Shown: positions 1-6,829 of the stretch, piece by piece
Position numbering within the stretch: the stretch's first letter is position 1
Layout of the letters: each line of letters begins with the position of its first letter
Origin: a virus
Reading direction: 5' to 3' (one strand)
Length of the DNA: 64,000 nucleotides
IMG/VR virus record: IMGVR_UViG_3300021594_000641
Coordinates: 1 to 64,000 of that record
Position numbers and translations under genes: made by a program
The notes under the pieces: generated by a model
Told to the model about the DNA's origin: nothing
The model's input: the letters and a program-made list of their open reading frames with translations, nothing else
Databases searched by the model: none

Positions 1-86
1 TGCTCCAGCAGTCTGGAGTTTTCCCATATAAGGTTTTTGAACATCCTTTCCCAGTAGAAAGCTGGGTCATTGTCATCCTCACTCAT
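1..86 (-). CDS. Partial small hypothetical protein (3' end outside window)
   Basis: An open frame begins at the ATG at 86 and runs off the left edge, giving 28 codons that start MSEDDNDPAF. A strong ribosome site (GGAGGG) lies just upstream and the start overlaps the stop of the next gene, as is usual in this operon. It is acidic at the N-terminus. I do not recognise it; too little is visible to assign a family. Confidence 0.6.
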   Translation of the reverse strand, partial: MSEDDNDPAFYWERMFKNLIWENSRLLE

Positions 87-270
87 CACTCCCCTCCTTC
101 GCCCGGCAACGGGCCGATTGGTCGCCAGTAGTAAGATTTTCGGGATAAGGCAAACTAGGGTCCCAAGACCCGTAAGCCCAATACCCTACAACTTTACCGT
201 TCTCGTCCAAGGCAGCCATCTCAGAGACCGCTCCTCCTATAGTGTCTTTAACAACAAATCTAATCTGCAT
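79..270 (-). CDS. Small hypothetical protein, 63 aa
   Basis: I chose the ATG at 270 (MQIRFVVKD) because AGGAGG sits 8 nt upstream; a longer reading from 351 would have a poorer site and overlap the neighbour by 65 nt. The first 35 residues look like a small beta-rich domain (FVVKDTIGG, GKVVGYWAYG); the tail is charged. No family recognised. It is followed with an 8-nt overlap by the partial gene at the left edge. Confidence 0.6.
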   Translation of the reverse strand: MQIRFVVKDTIGGAVSEMAALDENGKVVGYWAYGSWDPSLPYPENLTTGDQSARCRAKEGSDE

Positions 271-286
271 AAACTTACCTCCTACC

Positions 287-550
287 TCAGTTGCTACCAG
301 ACCTGTCCTGAACGGCAAGGCTGTCAGCAAAAGCCCACAACTCAATGTCAAAAAAAGCAGAGTCGTGTTCCTCCATCGCTTTTCTGTGCTTGGCTATAGC
401 CGATATAAGTTCAGAGTTTTGAAGCCCAAGATACGTCACAGTTTCTACAAGGTTTTGTTTCTCCTCTTCCAAGGCGGAAACCCTTTTACGCAAACCGTCA
501 ATAACCCAGCCAGCCTCTCCGCCATCTGCGTCATAATTGTCTTTGCTCAC
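287..550 (-). CDS. Small coiled-coil hypothetical protein, 87 aa
   Basis: GTG start at 550 with AAAGGAGAAAG upstream. Residues about 15-45 form a predicted coiled coil (VIDGLRKRVSALEEEKQNL), followed by a second helix. Such short helical proteins are common in phage early operons and no function can be inferred. It lies 20 nt downstream of the radical SAM gene and is probably co-transcribed with it. Confidence 0.65.
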   Translation of the reverse strand: MSKDNYDADGGEAGWVIDGLRKRVSALEEEKQNLVETVTYLGLQNSELISAIAKHRKAMEEHDSAFFDIELWAFADSLAVQDRSGSN

Positions 551-570
551 AGACTTTCTCCTTTATAGGT

Positions 571-1695
571 TTAAAATATGTACCTGATCTGGCAGTAAGG
601 TAGGAATAAAGAAAGTATGGACTTTAAGTTATCTACGGCTTCTGCCTTAAAATTATTCTTGTATCTAAGGTTGACCATGCCGTTTTGAGACAACTTTCTC
701 TGTTGTATAACAGGAAGTCCAAATTTATTTTTGGACTTGTCGTTCTCGTCATCCCAGTGCCTCCAAAGGTACTTCTCTTCAGCTTGAGGATGCCATTGCA
801 TGTTTAACTCATGCAACTTTTCGTTGTGAGTTAAAAATATTACTTCAGCTTTTAGTTGCTCCTTTGCCTTAGAAGACAAAACGTCGTCGAGCTGTGTAAA
901 CAAATCCGCGTAGTCTCTTTGCCATCCTTCATAGAGTATTACGGGGCTAAGGTTTATGTGTACCTCGTACCCAGCGTCTACGAAATCGTTTATAGCGGAT
1001 ATTCGTTCAGCTATTGAGCTGGTACGAACATCAACTACTTTAGAAACGCTCTCAGGCATGAGGCTAAACCTAACCCTAGTTTTTAGCTGAGGGTCATACC
1101 CAAGAAGTTGCCTGTTTACAAACTTAGTGGCAAAGCTGGCTTTGCCGTTGGGGGTGCTGACAAAAGACTTGATCAAATCTTTTACGTTATCGCTTACAAG
1201 ATCATCGACAGAACAATCATTGTTCTCTCCGATATCCCAAGTCCAATAAACGGGGTCACACTGGGTGTTTTCAGGCGTAAGTATTTTTGCGCCTAGCTTT
1301 TCACACTTACGCCTTATGTGCGCTATAACTTTGCATATATTAGCGAAAACGGCTATAGGGTTAGCGTAGCCTTTACGCCTAGCTACGTAACAATAAGAAC
1401 AAGCCATGGCGCAGCCAGAGCTGTGAGACGGGGCGATCCAGTCCGTAGACCTGGAGTTGGGCCTAGAAGCTATAGCAGTCTTTACGCCAAGAACAAGAGT
1501 TTGAGCTTTTGTCTTGTTCCACTCTCTAACCATGTCTGGGTTATTGTTGAGTTCTTCGATACGCCAATGGCTATCTACAAGTATTTTGTTTTCTACGTCT
1601 TTGTACTTGTTGAATATTTCTTTTCCCCTAGGAAAGTTTAAAGCTTTAGCGTCATAGTAAAGGGTGTTGATATTCAAAAGGCTAGCGGCATCCAT
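571..1695 (-). CDS. Spore photoproduct lyase family radical SAM protein
   Basis: A 374-residue protein with the radical SAM cluster motif CAMACSYC (C95, C99, C102), which would bind a 4Fe-4S cluster and S-adenosylmethionine. The preceding APSHSSG and following YCYVARRKGYANP, and a later WTWDIGENNDCSVDD segment, match my memory of the SPL-family group found outside spore formers. Spore photoproduct lyase splits the UV thymine dimer called spore photoproduct; whether this phage protein repairs DNA lesions is inferred. The start at 1695 is chosen for its AAGGAG site; an upstream start at 1731 lies in the terminator hairpin. It is bounded upstream by a strong terminator, so it may have its own promoter. 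Confidence 0.82.
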   Translation of the reverse strand: MDAASLLNINTLYYDAKALNFPRGKEIFNKYKDVENKILVDSHWRIEELNNNPDMVREWNKTKAQTLVLGVKTAIASRPNSRSTDWIAPSHSSGCAMACSYCYVARRKGYANPIAVFANICKVIAHIRRKCEKLGAKILTPENTQCDPVYWTWDIGENNDCSVDDLVSDNVKDLIKSFVSTPNGKASFATKFVNRQLLGYDPQLKTRVRFSLMPESVSKVVDVRTSSIAERISAINDFVDAGYEVHINLSPVILYEGWQRDYADLFTQLDDVLSSKAKEQLKAEVIFLTHNEKLHELNMQWHPQAEEKYLWRHWDDENDKSKNKFGLPVIQQRKLSQNGMVNLRYKNNFKAEAVDNLKSILSLFLPYCQIRYIF

Positions 1696-1729
1696 GTCAG
1701 TGTCTCCTTGTAAAAAATAAACAAAAAAC

Positions 1730-1765
1730 AAAAGGTTGGTACTTAGCGATAAGTACCAACCTTTT
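1730..1765 (-). terminator. Rho-independent terminator
   Basis: Perfect 15-bp inverted repeat (AAAAGGTTGGTACTT and its complement) with a 6-nt loop. Read on the minus strand it is followed by a T-rich tract, so it would end transcription of the gene at 1783-2262 just before the radical SAM gene. Its A/T-flanked symmetry could also work on the plus strand. Confidence 0.85.
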
Positions 1766-1782
1766 GTACGTAAAAGTTTTAG

Positions 1783-2262
1783 TTACTGCGCCTCCTTCCG
1801 TAAACGCCTGATTTCTTCAATAAGCCTGGGTATAGCGGCTTTAGCCTCACATATGAACAACAGGTTGCTGTCATGGGTGTCAGCTGTATCCGCTAGCCTT
1901 GGAGACTGCAGCAAGGTTATCGCCACAGTCTTGGTGGAGTCCTGGTCATAGATATACCCGTCGTGTTGAAACCCTTTACCGGGGTCAACGCTTATCCAAC
2001 GGGCGTTCATGCACATGTCATCGTCACCAGCCCTGGGATACCACAGGCCTGGCGTTGTCTGGTTGTGCAGCTTTTCCAAAAGAACCAAGTAATCCTCGTC
2101 CATCTTGTCTCGATGAAATTGGATGTTAACCTGGTCTGTCTCTTCTGGTGTTAACTTTAAAAAATCATTGAAGTCGCCACTGACCCAGCCTTTAGCTTCA
2201 TCTTTACTAATTGGGTCGTCTACGTTGTATTCAACTTTCAAATAAAGCTTATCGTTGCTCAT
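1783..2262 (-). CDS. Phage hypothetical protein with C-terminal helical segment, 159 aa
   Basis: ATG at 2262 preceded by AGGAAGGG. The C-terminus (FICEAKAAIPRLIEEIRRLR) matches a short helical signature recurrent in Ead/Ea22-like phage proteins, whose function is unknown. The N-terminal two thirds are acidic with a region rich in Trp, Asp and Gly (GLWYPRAGDDD). It is followed by a strong terminator and preceded by a tRNA-like sequence on the same strand. Confidence 0.7.
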   Translation of the reverse strand: MSNDKLYLKVEYNVDDPISKDEAKGWVSGDFNDFLKLTPEETDQVNIQFHRDKMDEDYLVLLEKLHNQTTPGLWYPRAGDDDMCMNARWISVDPGKGFQHDGYIYDQDSTKTVAITLLQSPRLADTADTHDSNLLFICEAKAAIPRLIEEIRRLRKEAQ

Positions 2263-2318
2263 GCCAGACCCTTCCTGGTTCTGATTAAACCTTTTTGAAA
2301 GCCATAGAAACTTATAAA

Positions 2319-2431
2319 GCCCTGGAGGGACTCAAACCCTCATTTCCCCTTACGCACTGGGGGTGTCCTCGTTGCAACTATTAAACGGTGCGCACGCTTA
2401 TTTGCAACAGGCCTCAATTAGACGACAGGGC
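2319..2431 (-). other. tRNA-like sequence with a hairpin insertion
   Basis: On the minus strand GCCCTG (2431-2426) can pair with CAGGGC (2324-2319), and before the latter lies a convincing T arm (GAGGG, loop TTTGAGT, CCCTC). A tRNA-like D-arm start (TCGTCTAATTG) follows the acceptor strand, but its partner GGAC comes about 50 nt later. In between sits a perfect 7-bp inverted repeat GTTGCAA/TTGCAAC. The anticodon arm is weak (CCCC, loop AGTGCGTAA, GGGG), so no amino acid can be assigned. At 113 nt it is too long for a normal tRNA; it may be an interrupted tRNA, a decayed one, or a tRNA mimic. Confidence 0.45.
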
Positions 2432-2438
2432 GTTTTGG

Positions 2439-2630
2439 TTATTCTTCGGTAGCGCAGACTACCTTGCGCACCCGAAACTCAGAGCGGTACAGGCCTGTTA
2501 GCCGTTCCAAGTCCGACAGTGCTTTTTTCTCAGCATCTTCGGGGGAAGCCGCTTTTAAAAACAAAACTTTTTGAGGGTTTTGCACAAAAGGCATTCTTTG
2601 CCACACAACCTTCCATTCTAAGTCACCCAT
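2439..2630 (-). CDS. Small hypothetical protein, 63 aa
   Basis: ATG at 2630 behind an ideal AGGAGG. The sequence WKVVWQRMPFVQNPQ followed by AASPEDAEKKALSDLER looks like a compact beta-alpha fold similar to many small phage proteins whose central helix carries a DAE..A pattern. Function unknown. It starts 10 nt after the gene at 2641-2967 and ends immediately before the tRNA-like sequence. Confidence 0.7.
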   Translation of the reverse strand: MGDLEWKVVWQRMPFVQNPQKVLFLKAASPEDAEKKALSDLERLTGLYRSEFRVRKVVCATEE

Positions 2631-2640
2631 CAGGATCCTC

Positions 2641-2967
2641 CTAAAGCATAGAACAATACTCTGGCTTTAGACGCCATTCCATAAGCCGCCTTGCGTGATT
2701 TGAAACACGGGAAGACTTTAAGAATCGACCTGTGTGTTCAAACTCACAAGAACGGAATAAAGACCCCGCAGCTGGACCGAGGGTCTTTATTCCGTGTCTT
2801 TCAAAAAGAACTTCGCCAACATCGTCTGCGGTGCATGAACCTCTGCTTCGACATAGCTCCATGGCTATAGCTCTAGCTAGCTGAAGGGGAACAACGCTAT
2901 TAGCGGCTCCGGCTCTCATTCCTGAAATTTTTAAAGATTCAGAAACGCCAGCGTCGAACATAGTCAT
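2641..2967 (-). CDS. Hypothetical protein, 108 aa, possible winged-helix fold
   Basis: ATG at 2967 with GAGGTAAG upstream. The order of segments (ARAIAMELCRSRGSCTADDVGEVL, a turn, SLFRSCEFEHTGRF, then HARRLMEWRLKPEY) is what small winged-helix-like phage proteins show, where the last strand pair often reads as here. That is a fold-level guess without a named family. The protein is basic near its C-terminus, compatible with nucleic acid binding. Confidence 0.6.
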   Translation of the reverse strand: MTMFDAGVSESLKISGMRAGAANSVVPLQLARAIAMELCRSRGSCTADDVGEVLFERHGIKTLGPAAGSLFRSCEFEHTGRFLKSSRVSNHARRLMEWRLKPEYCSML

Positions 2968-3020
2968 GGTACTTACCTCACGCCAGGGTGTGCCCGTGAC
3001 ATGATAGTAGAAACAGCACG

Positions 3021-3578
3021 TCAGTCAAGCGCTCGGAAAAGTTGATTGATGGCTTCCTCAAAACCATCAGACGAAAAGTCTGACAAGATCTGCTCTTCTT
3101 TAACAGAAGGCAGGTACGTGTCTTCAGCTGGCGAAGACACAACGGCTTCTTGCTTTGGTGCCTCTGTTTTGCGGGGTCTTCCGCGCTTTCTGGTCAAAAC
3201 TGGGAGTTGAGTCGGTTTTTGTTTAGGGCTCGAGGAAGGTCGTGTTTTGCAAGACCCCGTGAGGGCCGCGTGCTTTGCCATAAGCAAAGATGCGAGCATG
3301 TCGTTCATTACGATGACATTCCTAAGACGAGAACCGTTTGGCTCCCTCAAGGAATGCAGCACAGGCTCTGGAAGCATGACTCCGCTGGATTTCAAAGCAT
3401 TGAACCTTTTGATGACTGCCGTCCTGGTCATGTGTAAAGCCTCCGCTACAGCCTCAATACCAAGGTCGTGGAATAATATCCAAGCCGCCGCAAAGATACC
3501 AACCGGCTTTGTCTTTTCTTTCTTATCTGGGTAATAACCAAGATAAAGACAAAGGTCTTGGTAAATCTTCTTACTCAC
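3021..3578 (-). CDS. Helix-turn-helix protein with AT-hook
   Basis: GTG start at 3578 with AAGGAGA. Residues about 36-66 (LGIEAVAEALHMTRTAVIKR) form a helix-turn-helix typical of DNA-binding regulators. Residues 130-137 contain RKRGRPRK, an AT-hook that binds the minor groove of A/T-rich DNA, followed by an acidic tail. It probably regulates transcription or organises DNA. It lies immediately downstream of the very AT-rich inverted repeat at 3633-3854, which is a plausible target and could make the gene self-regulated. The binding relationship is inferred from position only. Confidence 0.72.
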   Translation of the reverse strand: MSKKIYQDLCLYLGYYPDKKEKTKPVGIFAAAWILFHDLGIEAVAEALHMTRTAVIKRFNALKSSGVMLPEPVLHSLREPNGSRLRNVIVMNDMLASLLMAKHAALTGSCKTRPSSSPKQKPTQLPVLTRKRGRPRKTEAPKQEAVVSSPAEDTYLPSVKEEQILSDFSSDGFEEAINQLFRALD

Positions 3579-3632
3579 GTTCGTCTCCTTTCAAAAAGGG
3601 GATGAAAGACCTAATCCAAAAGATAGTAGTTT

Positions 3633-3854
3633 ATATACCCGGTATCATGTAGACCTTGTTCGTCTCTTTCTTCTTTTTAAGAAGAAAGAATACACCTAAA
3701 AAAAAATTTACTCTAAACAAGTTAACTTTCTAAACATTACTTATTTGATAAACATTAAATTAAAAAAGCATTTTTGAGTAAATTTTTTTTTGAGTATATT
3801 CTTTCTTCTATAAGAAGAAAGAAACGAACAAGGTCTACATGATACCGGGTATAT
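3633..3854. repeat. Large imperfect inverted repeat with nested palindromes
   Basis: The outer 31 bp (3633-3663 and 3824-3854, beginning ATATACCCGGTATCATG) are perfectly inverted. The match continues imperfectly inward to about 3713 and 3776, each arm ending in an A-tract plus TTTACTC. Each arm also holds its own hairpin of CTTTCTTCTT-type 10-bp arms with a 3-nt loop. The central 60 nt are nearly all A/T. The 349-nt gap between genes (3579-3927) contains no ORF. It could be a replication origin, a recombination site or a two-way regulatory region. Confidence 0.85.
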
Positions 3855-3879
3855 CTTAACATATACTTAGTTTAAACAA

Positions 3880-3920
3880 AATAACCCGCGTGAAAACTTT
3901 TACGCTCTCACGCGGGCTAT
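3880..3920 (-). terminator. Rho-independent terminator
   Basis: CCCGCGTGA (3885-3893) pairs perfectly with TCACGCGGG (3908-3916), and flanking ATA/TAT extend the stem. On the minus strand the hairpin is followed by TTATTTTGTTT. It ends the operon whose last gene is at 3928-4215, insulating it from the inverted-repeat region. Confidence 0.85.
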
Positions 3921-3927
3921 TGTTTGT

Positions 3928-4215
3928 TTACGACTCTAGAACTTCTAGAAACTTCCAGAGGACTTTCTTTAGGTCTTCGATCTCAGCGTCACCGTTCAAC
4001 CTTATTGAGACGGTGTCGACAGGGCTGGCTTTGAAAGCCGAGTTATCTGCAGGAGGAAAAGCCCGCACGTAAGAAGCTGCCGAAGACCCAGGGTGAAAGA
4101 TAAACGTGATCAACGTAGCAGAGTCTTCTCCGCCGGTCTTTCCGGTTGTCTGGATCCTTGCTCCTAGGACGTCTCCGTCAAAGTGCCCCTTCTTTATCAG
4201 CTGGTTTATCCGCAC
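3928..4215 (-). CDS. Hypothetical protein, 95 aa
   Basis: GTG start at 4215, with AGGAG 8 nt upstream. The segment ATLITFIFHPGSSAASYVRAFPP looks beta-rich, followed by a C-terminal helix (EIEDLKKVLWKFLEVL). No family recognised. It is the last gene before a strong terminator and its start overlaps the end of the upstream coiled-coil gene by 38 nt. Confidence 0.65.
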   Translation of the reverse strand: MRINQLIKKGHFDGDVLGARIQTTGKTGGEDSATLITFIFHPGSSAASYVRAFPPADNSAFKASPVDTVSIRLNGDAEIEDLKKVLWKFLEVLES

Positions 4216-4402
4216 TGCTGGGCTCCTTCCTCTTTAAACTTTTTTGCTTTGACTTTGGTAAAGTCACGGTCATTAGTACCTCGACCTTTACTTTTAACTC
4301 TTCTACCTCCTTTTCCAGAATTATTATCCTTGCCAGCGCCGAGTGTAACCTTTCTGTCGCATCCAGAGCCAACTTGGCTGCATCCAGGTTCGTCGTTGCC
4401 AT
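4178..4402 (-). CDS. Coiled-coil hypothetical protein, 74 aa
   Basis: ATG at 4402 behind AAAGGAAAG. Residues 8-45 are helical with a heptad pattern (ALARIIILEKEVEELKVKVEVL), and the tail is Lys/Ser-rich. Most of its length overlaps the C-terminal tail of the gene at 4206-4628 in another frame. Its better ribosome site and regular helix make it likely real, and the overlapping tail of the other gene is then the doubtful reading. Confidence 0.6.
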   Translation of the reverse strand: MATTNLDAAKLALDATERLHSALARIIILEKEVEELKVKVEVLMTVTLPKSKQKSLKRKEPSSADKPADKEGAL

Positions 4403-4628
4403 TTCTTTCCTTTATGACTACCACTTTGCTATCCGTTTCAACCCAGACAGTAGCCCCGCAAGACAGCGGTTTGTCAGGGCTGTACACAACGACAGAAGGG
4501 CCAAGTATAGCCACTTTTTTGGCGTATACGTTGGCCCCTTTTGACTTGACTGTTATTACTGGCTTACTTTCCCCTTTCTTCTTGTTTGACCTTATCACGT
4601 GCTGATTCACATGAATCTTGGTCACCAC
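4206..4628 (-). CDS. Conserved small phage protein (HVNQHVIRSNKK type) with long basic tail
   Basis: GTG at 4628 is 7 nt after AGGAGG; the next GTG at 4625 is equally possible. The first 70 residues (KIHVNQHVIRSNKK, VYSPDKPLSCGATVWVETD) belong to a small protein family I recall from many phages and metagenomic contigs, function unknown; there it usually ends soon after this region. Here the frame runs on for about 60 Lys/Gly-rich residues that overlap the gene at 4178-4402 out of frame. The tail may be an accidental extension after loss of an original stop. Confidence 0.65.
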   Translation of the reverse strand: MVTKIHVNQHVIRSNKKKGESKPVITVKSKGANVYAKKVAILGPSVVVYSPDKPLSCGATVWVETDSKVVVIKERNGNDEPGCSQVGSGCDRKVTLGAGKDNNSGKGGRRVKSKGRGTNDRDFTKVKAKKFKEEGAQQCG

Positions 4629-4816
4629 TTCAACTCCTCCTTGTCGCACTCGTCCAAAGCTTTTTCAAGCTTGTCTACCTTTTCCAAAAGAACCTCTATC
4701 GCGGCAATGGCTTCACTCCTGTAGTAGGCGTCTATAGACGGCCAGTTACCAGAATTGTCCACCTTGGCGTCTTTCAAACTTTGCAAAACTTTTTTTGGGT
4801 CTGTTCCTGCAGGCAT
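4622..4816 (-). CDS. Small helical hypothetical protein, 64 aa
   Basis: ATG at 4816 with AAGGAGGAA. The C-terminal half is an amphipathic helix or coiled coil (IAAIEVLLEKVDKLEKALDE). It overlaps the start of the next gene. No function can be assigned. Confidence 0.65.
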   Translation of the reverse strand: MPAGTDPKKVLQSLKDAKVDNSGNWPSIDAYYRSEAIAAIEVLLEKVDKLEKALDECDKEELKW

Positions 4817-4827
4817 GTGGTTCCTCC

Positions 4828-5130
4828 TTAAACTTTTAGCCCTACTTTACTGGCTACCTTCTCTAAGGTCTTCCAGTACTCGCCCTGCTTCTTCCTTATA
4901 CTTTTGTCCACCTCCTTGCCTATCTTGTTAACTGTCCTGTCATCAAAGTCCGCGTCCTTCACGGCTGTGACAGTTTCAGTCAAGTCTTCCATGACTGTAG
5001 GGTTCGCGCCAGAAAACACGACAACCGTGAAAGCTACTTTTATTTCACGGTTGTCGTGATACACCCAGGACTTTATTCCTTTCTTATTGTGACTGGTCCT
5101 GTGCAGTCTCTGCCACTTTCCGCTTAGCAC
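4828..5130 (-). CDS. Hypothetical protein, 100 aa
   Basis: GTG at 5130 preceded by AAGGAGA 6 nt upstream, inside the last 47 nt of the upstream 580-aa gene. The protein is basic with an N-terminal segment rich in His, Lys and Trp (RLHRTSHNKKGIKSWVYHD) and a beta strand pair before helices. No family recognised. The overlap implies translational coupling. Confidence 0.62.
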   Translation of the reverse strand: MLSGKWQRLHRTSHNKKGIKSWVYHDNREIKVAFTVVVFSGANPTVMEDLTETVTAVKDADFDDRTVNKIGKEVDKSIRKKQGEYWKTLEKVASKVGLKV

Positions 5131-6826
5131 GCAATCTCCTTTTAAGTATCAAAGTTTTGTTTGTTTTTAGTACCTGTATAAGTTCTTTATAAGCTTCCCA
5201 GTCGCTGTTTTCCATACCGATAACTAGCATAAAATACTCTATCTGTTTGTTCCTTTCAAAAATGTAACTAAATGGACGAGTGGAAACGACCTGCTTTATC
5301 AAAGGCTCAGCCGTGTCATAAAAAGTTTTTAGCCTTCTCGCCACAAGAACGGTCAACGTGTGCCTTTCTCCTTGTTGTTCTGAAGTGGCTGACGCTCCAT
5401 TACCTATACTCTCTTCAAACTTTTGAAGCTCTGTCTTTTTTTCTATATACTTAGATAAATTTTTTGATGCTCCTTCTATAGCTGCTTGCAAAATTCTTTC
5501 TTTAAAACCAAAACCAAAATCTTCACCATCGATCTCTGCGCAGCTATTGTCGTAAAAGCCTAAGCCGTCTCTAAGCCTTCTTTCTGCTTTTTCTAGTTCT
5601 TCTAGAACGCTTTCTCTAAACTTTGGATTCTCTTCAAACAATTTTTTTATTAAAATTCGTTCTTGCCTGTTGTTGTCTATAAACAAGTTGTGCAATAAAA
5701 ATATGCTCCTCTCTCCTTCTTGCTTCAACTTGCTGTGAACCAAATACCATCTAGCGTACGCCAGCGTACTTTCTTTGTTTTCTTTTTTTCCATTTTCTGA
5801 CAGCCAGGCTCTTCTGAAATAGAAAAGCATGTCATGCAACTCAGACTCTATACGGTTAATAACATTTTGTCTTTCTGTCTTGTAATTTTCAGGGACAGAG
5901 CAGCTGACTATTTTTTCTATGACTGAGTCCAAAATATTCTTGTCAAAGAAAAGAAAAACTTGGATAACCAAATGACTAAACACACAGCTGTGCCTAGTCT
6001 TTTCTATGTAGTTAAACAACGTGTTAAATTGTGCAAGAAAACTTGACCTGTCATCGTCGTTTTCTTTTACCCAAGCATATTTATCTAAAGCCTCTTTTAA
6101 CTCCTGCAGCTTTTCTTCAATAACCTGGTTTTGAAATTTAACTAAAACATTTGGTCTTATGCAATCAACACAGGTTATTAAAATTTTTAGTCCTTCTATG
6201 TCGATGTGGTTTTCTATTCCAAAAATTTCTCTTATTGCTTTTTCATCTCCAATCACTCCTTTGTTGTGAAGGTATTTATGCACATCCGACGTAGTTATAC
6301 CTCTGTATTTATACTCAAATCGACTATAGAAAAATTGTTTTATAAGAGACTCAAGGCCTGGCCATCTTTCTTTTATTACGTCTATGCCATATTCCACGGC
6401 CCCGCTTTCAAACTTTAAGATTACTTCTTCTATCTCCTCTAAACGACTTCCTGTTTTTTTGGCGTACTCTGTAGCCGCTTTTATAAGAGGCCAAGGAACG
6501 TCAAATACAGTTTCGTTTTTATCCATAACTTCCTTTATTCTTTTTACTATCTCTTCTTTTATGGCGTTTGACCCTTCTTTACCCATTCTTCTTAAAACAA
6601 ATTGATACAAACCTCTTGGTAGGTATTCATTCCTGTTTTCTTCTGTTGCCTTTGTCATACCTAAGAGCCTTAGAAAATCTTCTCCAGACATGATCATATT
6701 TTCAATAAACGTTTCAAACTCAAATATCCCCATTTCTTCAAATTTTTCTTCCATTACCTCCTTGGGTTTTTGCGCCTTCTCAAGCTTTTCCAGAAACTCC
6801 ATACCCTGGCTTGTTATCTCCAACAT
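5084..6826 (-). CDS. Large helical protein of unknown function, 580 aa
   Basis: ATG at 6826 with GGAGAG. The whole protein is rich in Glu, Lys and Leu and predicted almost entirely helical, with no catalytic motif, signal peptide or membrane segment that I can see. Stretches such as EEVILKFESGAVEYGIDVIKE suggest a helical-repeat scaffold. It is followed by a small basic gene and preceded by an equally anonymous 399-aa helical protein; the pair may form a complex. It shows the same AT-rich codon use as its neighbours. Confidence 0.7.
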   Translation of the reverse strand: MLEITSQGMEFLEKLEKAQKPKEVMEEKFEEMGIFEFETFIENMIMSGEDFLRLLGMTKATEENRNEYLPRGLYQFVLRRMGKEGSNAIKEEIVKRIKEVMDKNETVFDVPWPLIKAATEYAKKTGSRLEEIEEVILKFESGAVEYGIDVIKERWPGLESLIKQFFYSRFEYKYRGITTSDVHKYLHNKGVIGDEKAIREIFGIENHIDIEGLKILITCVDCIRPNVLVKFQNQVIEEKLQELKEALDKYAWVKENDDDRSSFLAQFNTLFNYIEKTRHSCVFSHLVIQVFLFFDKNILDSVIEKIVSCSVPENYKTERQNVINRIESELHDMLFYFRRAWLSENGKKENKESTLAYARWYLVHSKLKQEGERSIFLLHNLFIDNNRQERILIKKLFEENPKFRESVLEELEKAERRLRDGLGFYDNSCAEIDGEDFGFGFKERILQAAIEGASKNLSKYIEKKTELQKFEESIGNGASATSEQQGERHTLTVLVARRLKTFYDTAEPLIKQVVSTRPFSYIFERNKQIEYFMLVIGMENSDWEAYKELIQVLKTNKTLILKRRLRAKRKVAETAQDQSQ

Positions 6827-6829
6827 GGC

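Noticed and set aside
1731-1731. Upstream start of the radical SAM gene at 1731
   Set aside because: It would lie inside the terminator hairpin and lacks a ribosome site, while the ATG at 1695 has AAGGAG at the right distance.
4183-4605. Plus-strand ORF of 140 aa
   Set aside because: Antisense to the small gene pair at 4178-4628; Pro/Ser/Leu-rich low complexity with no ribosome site.
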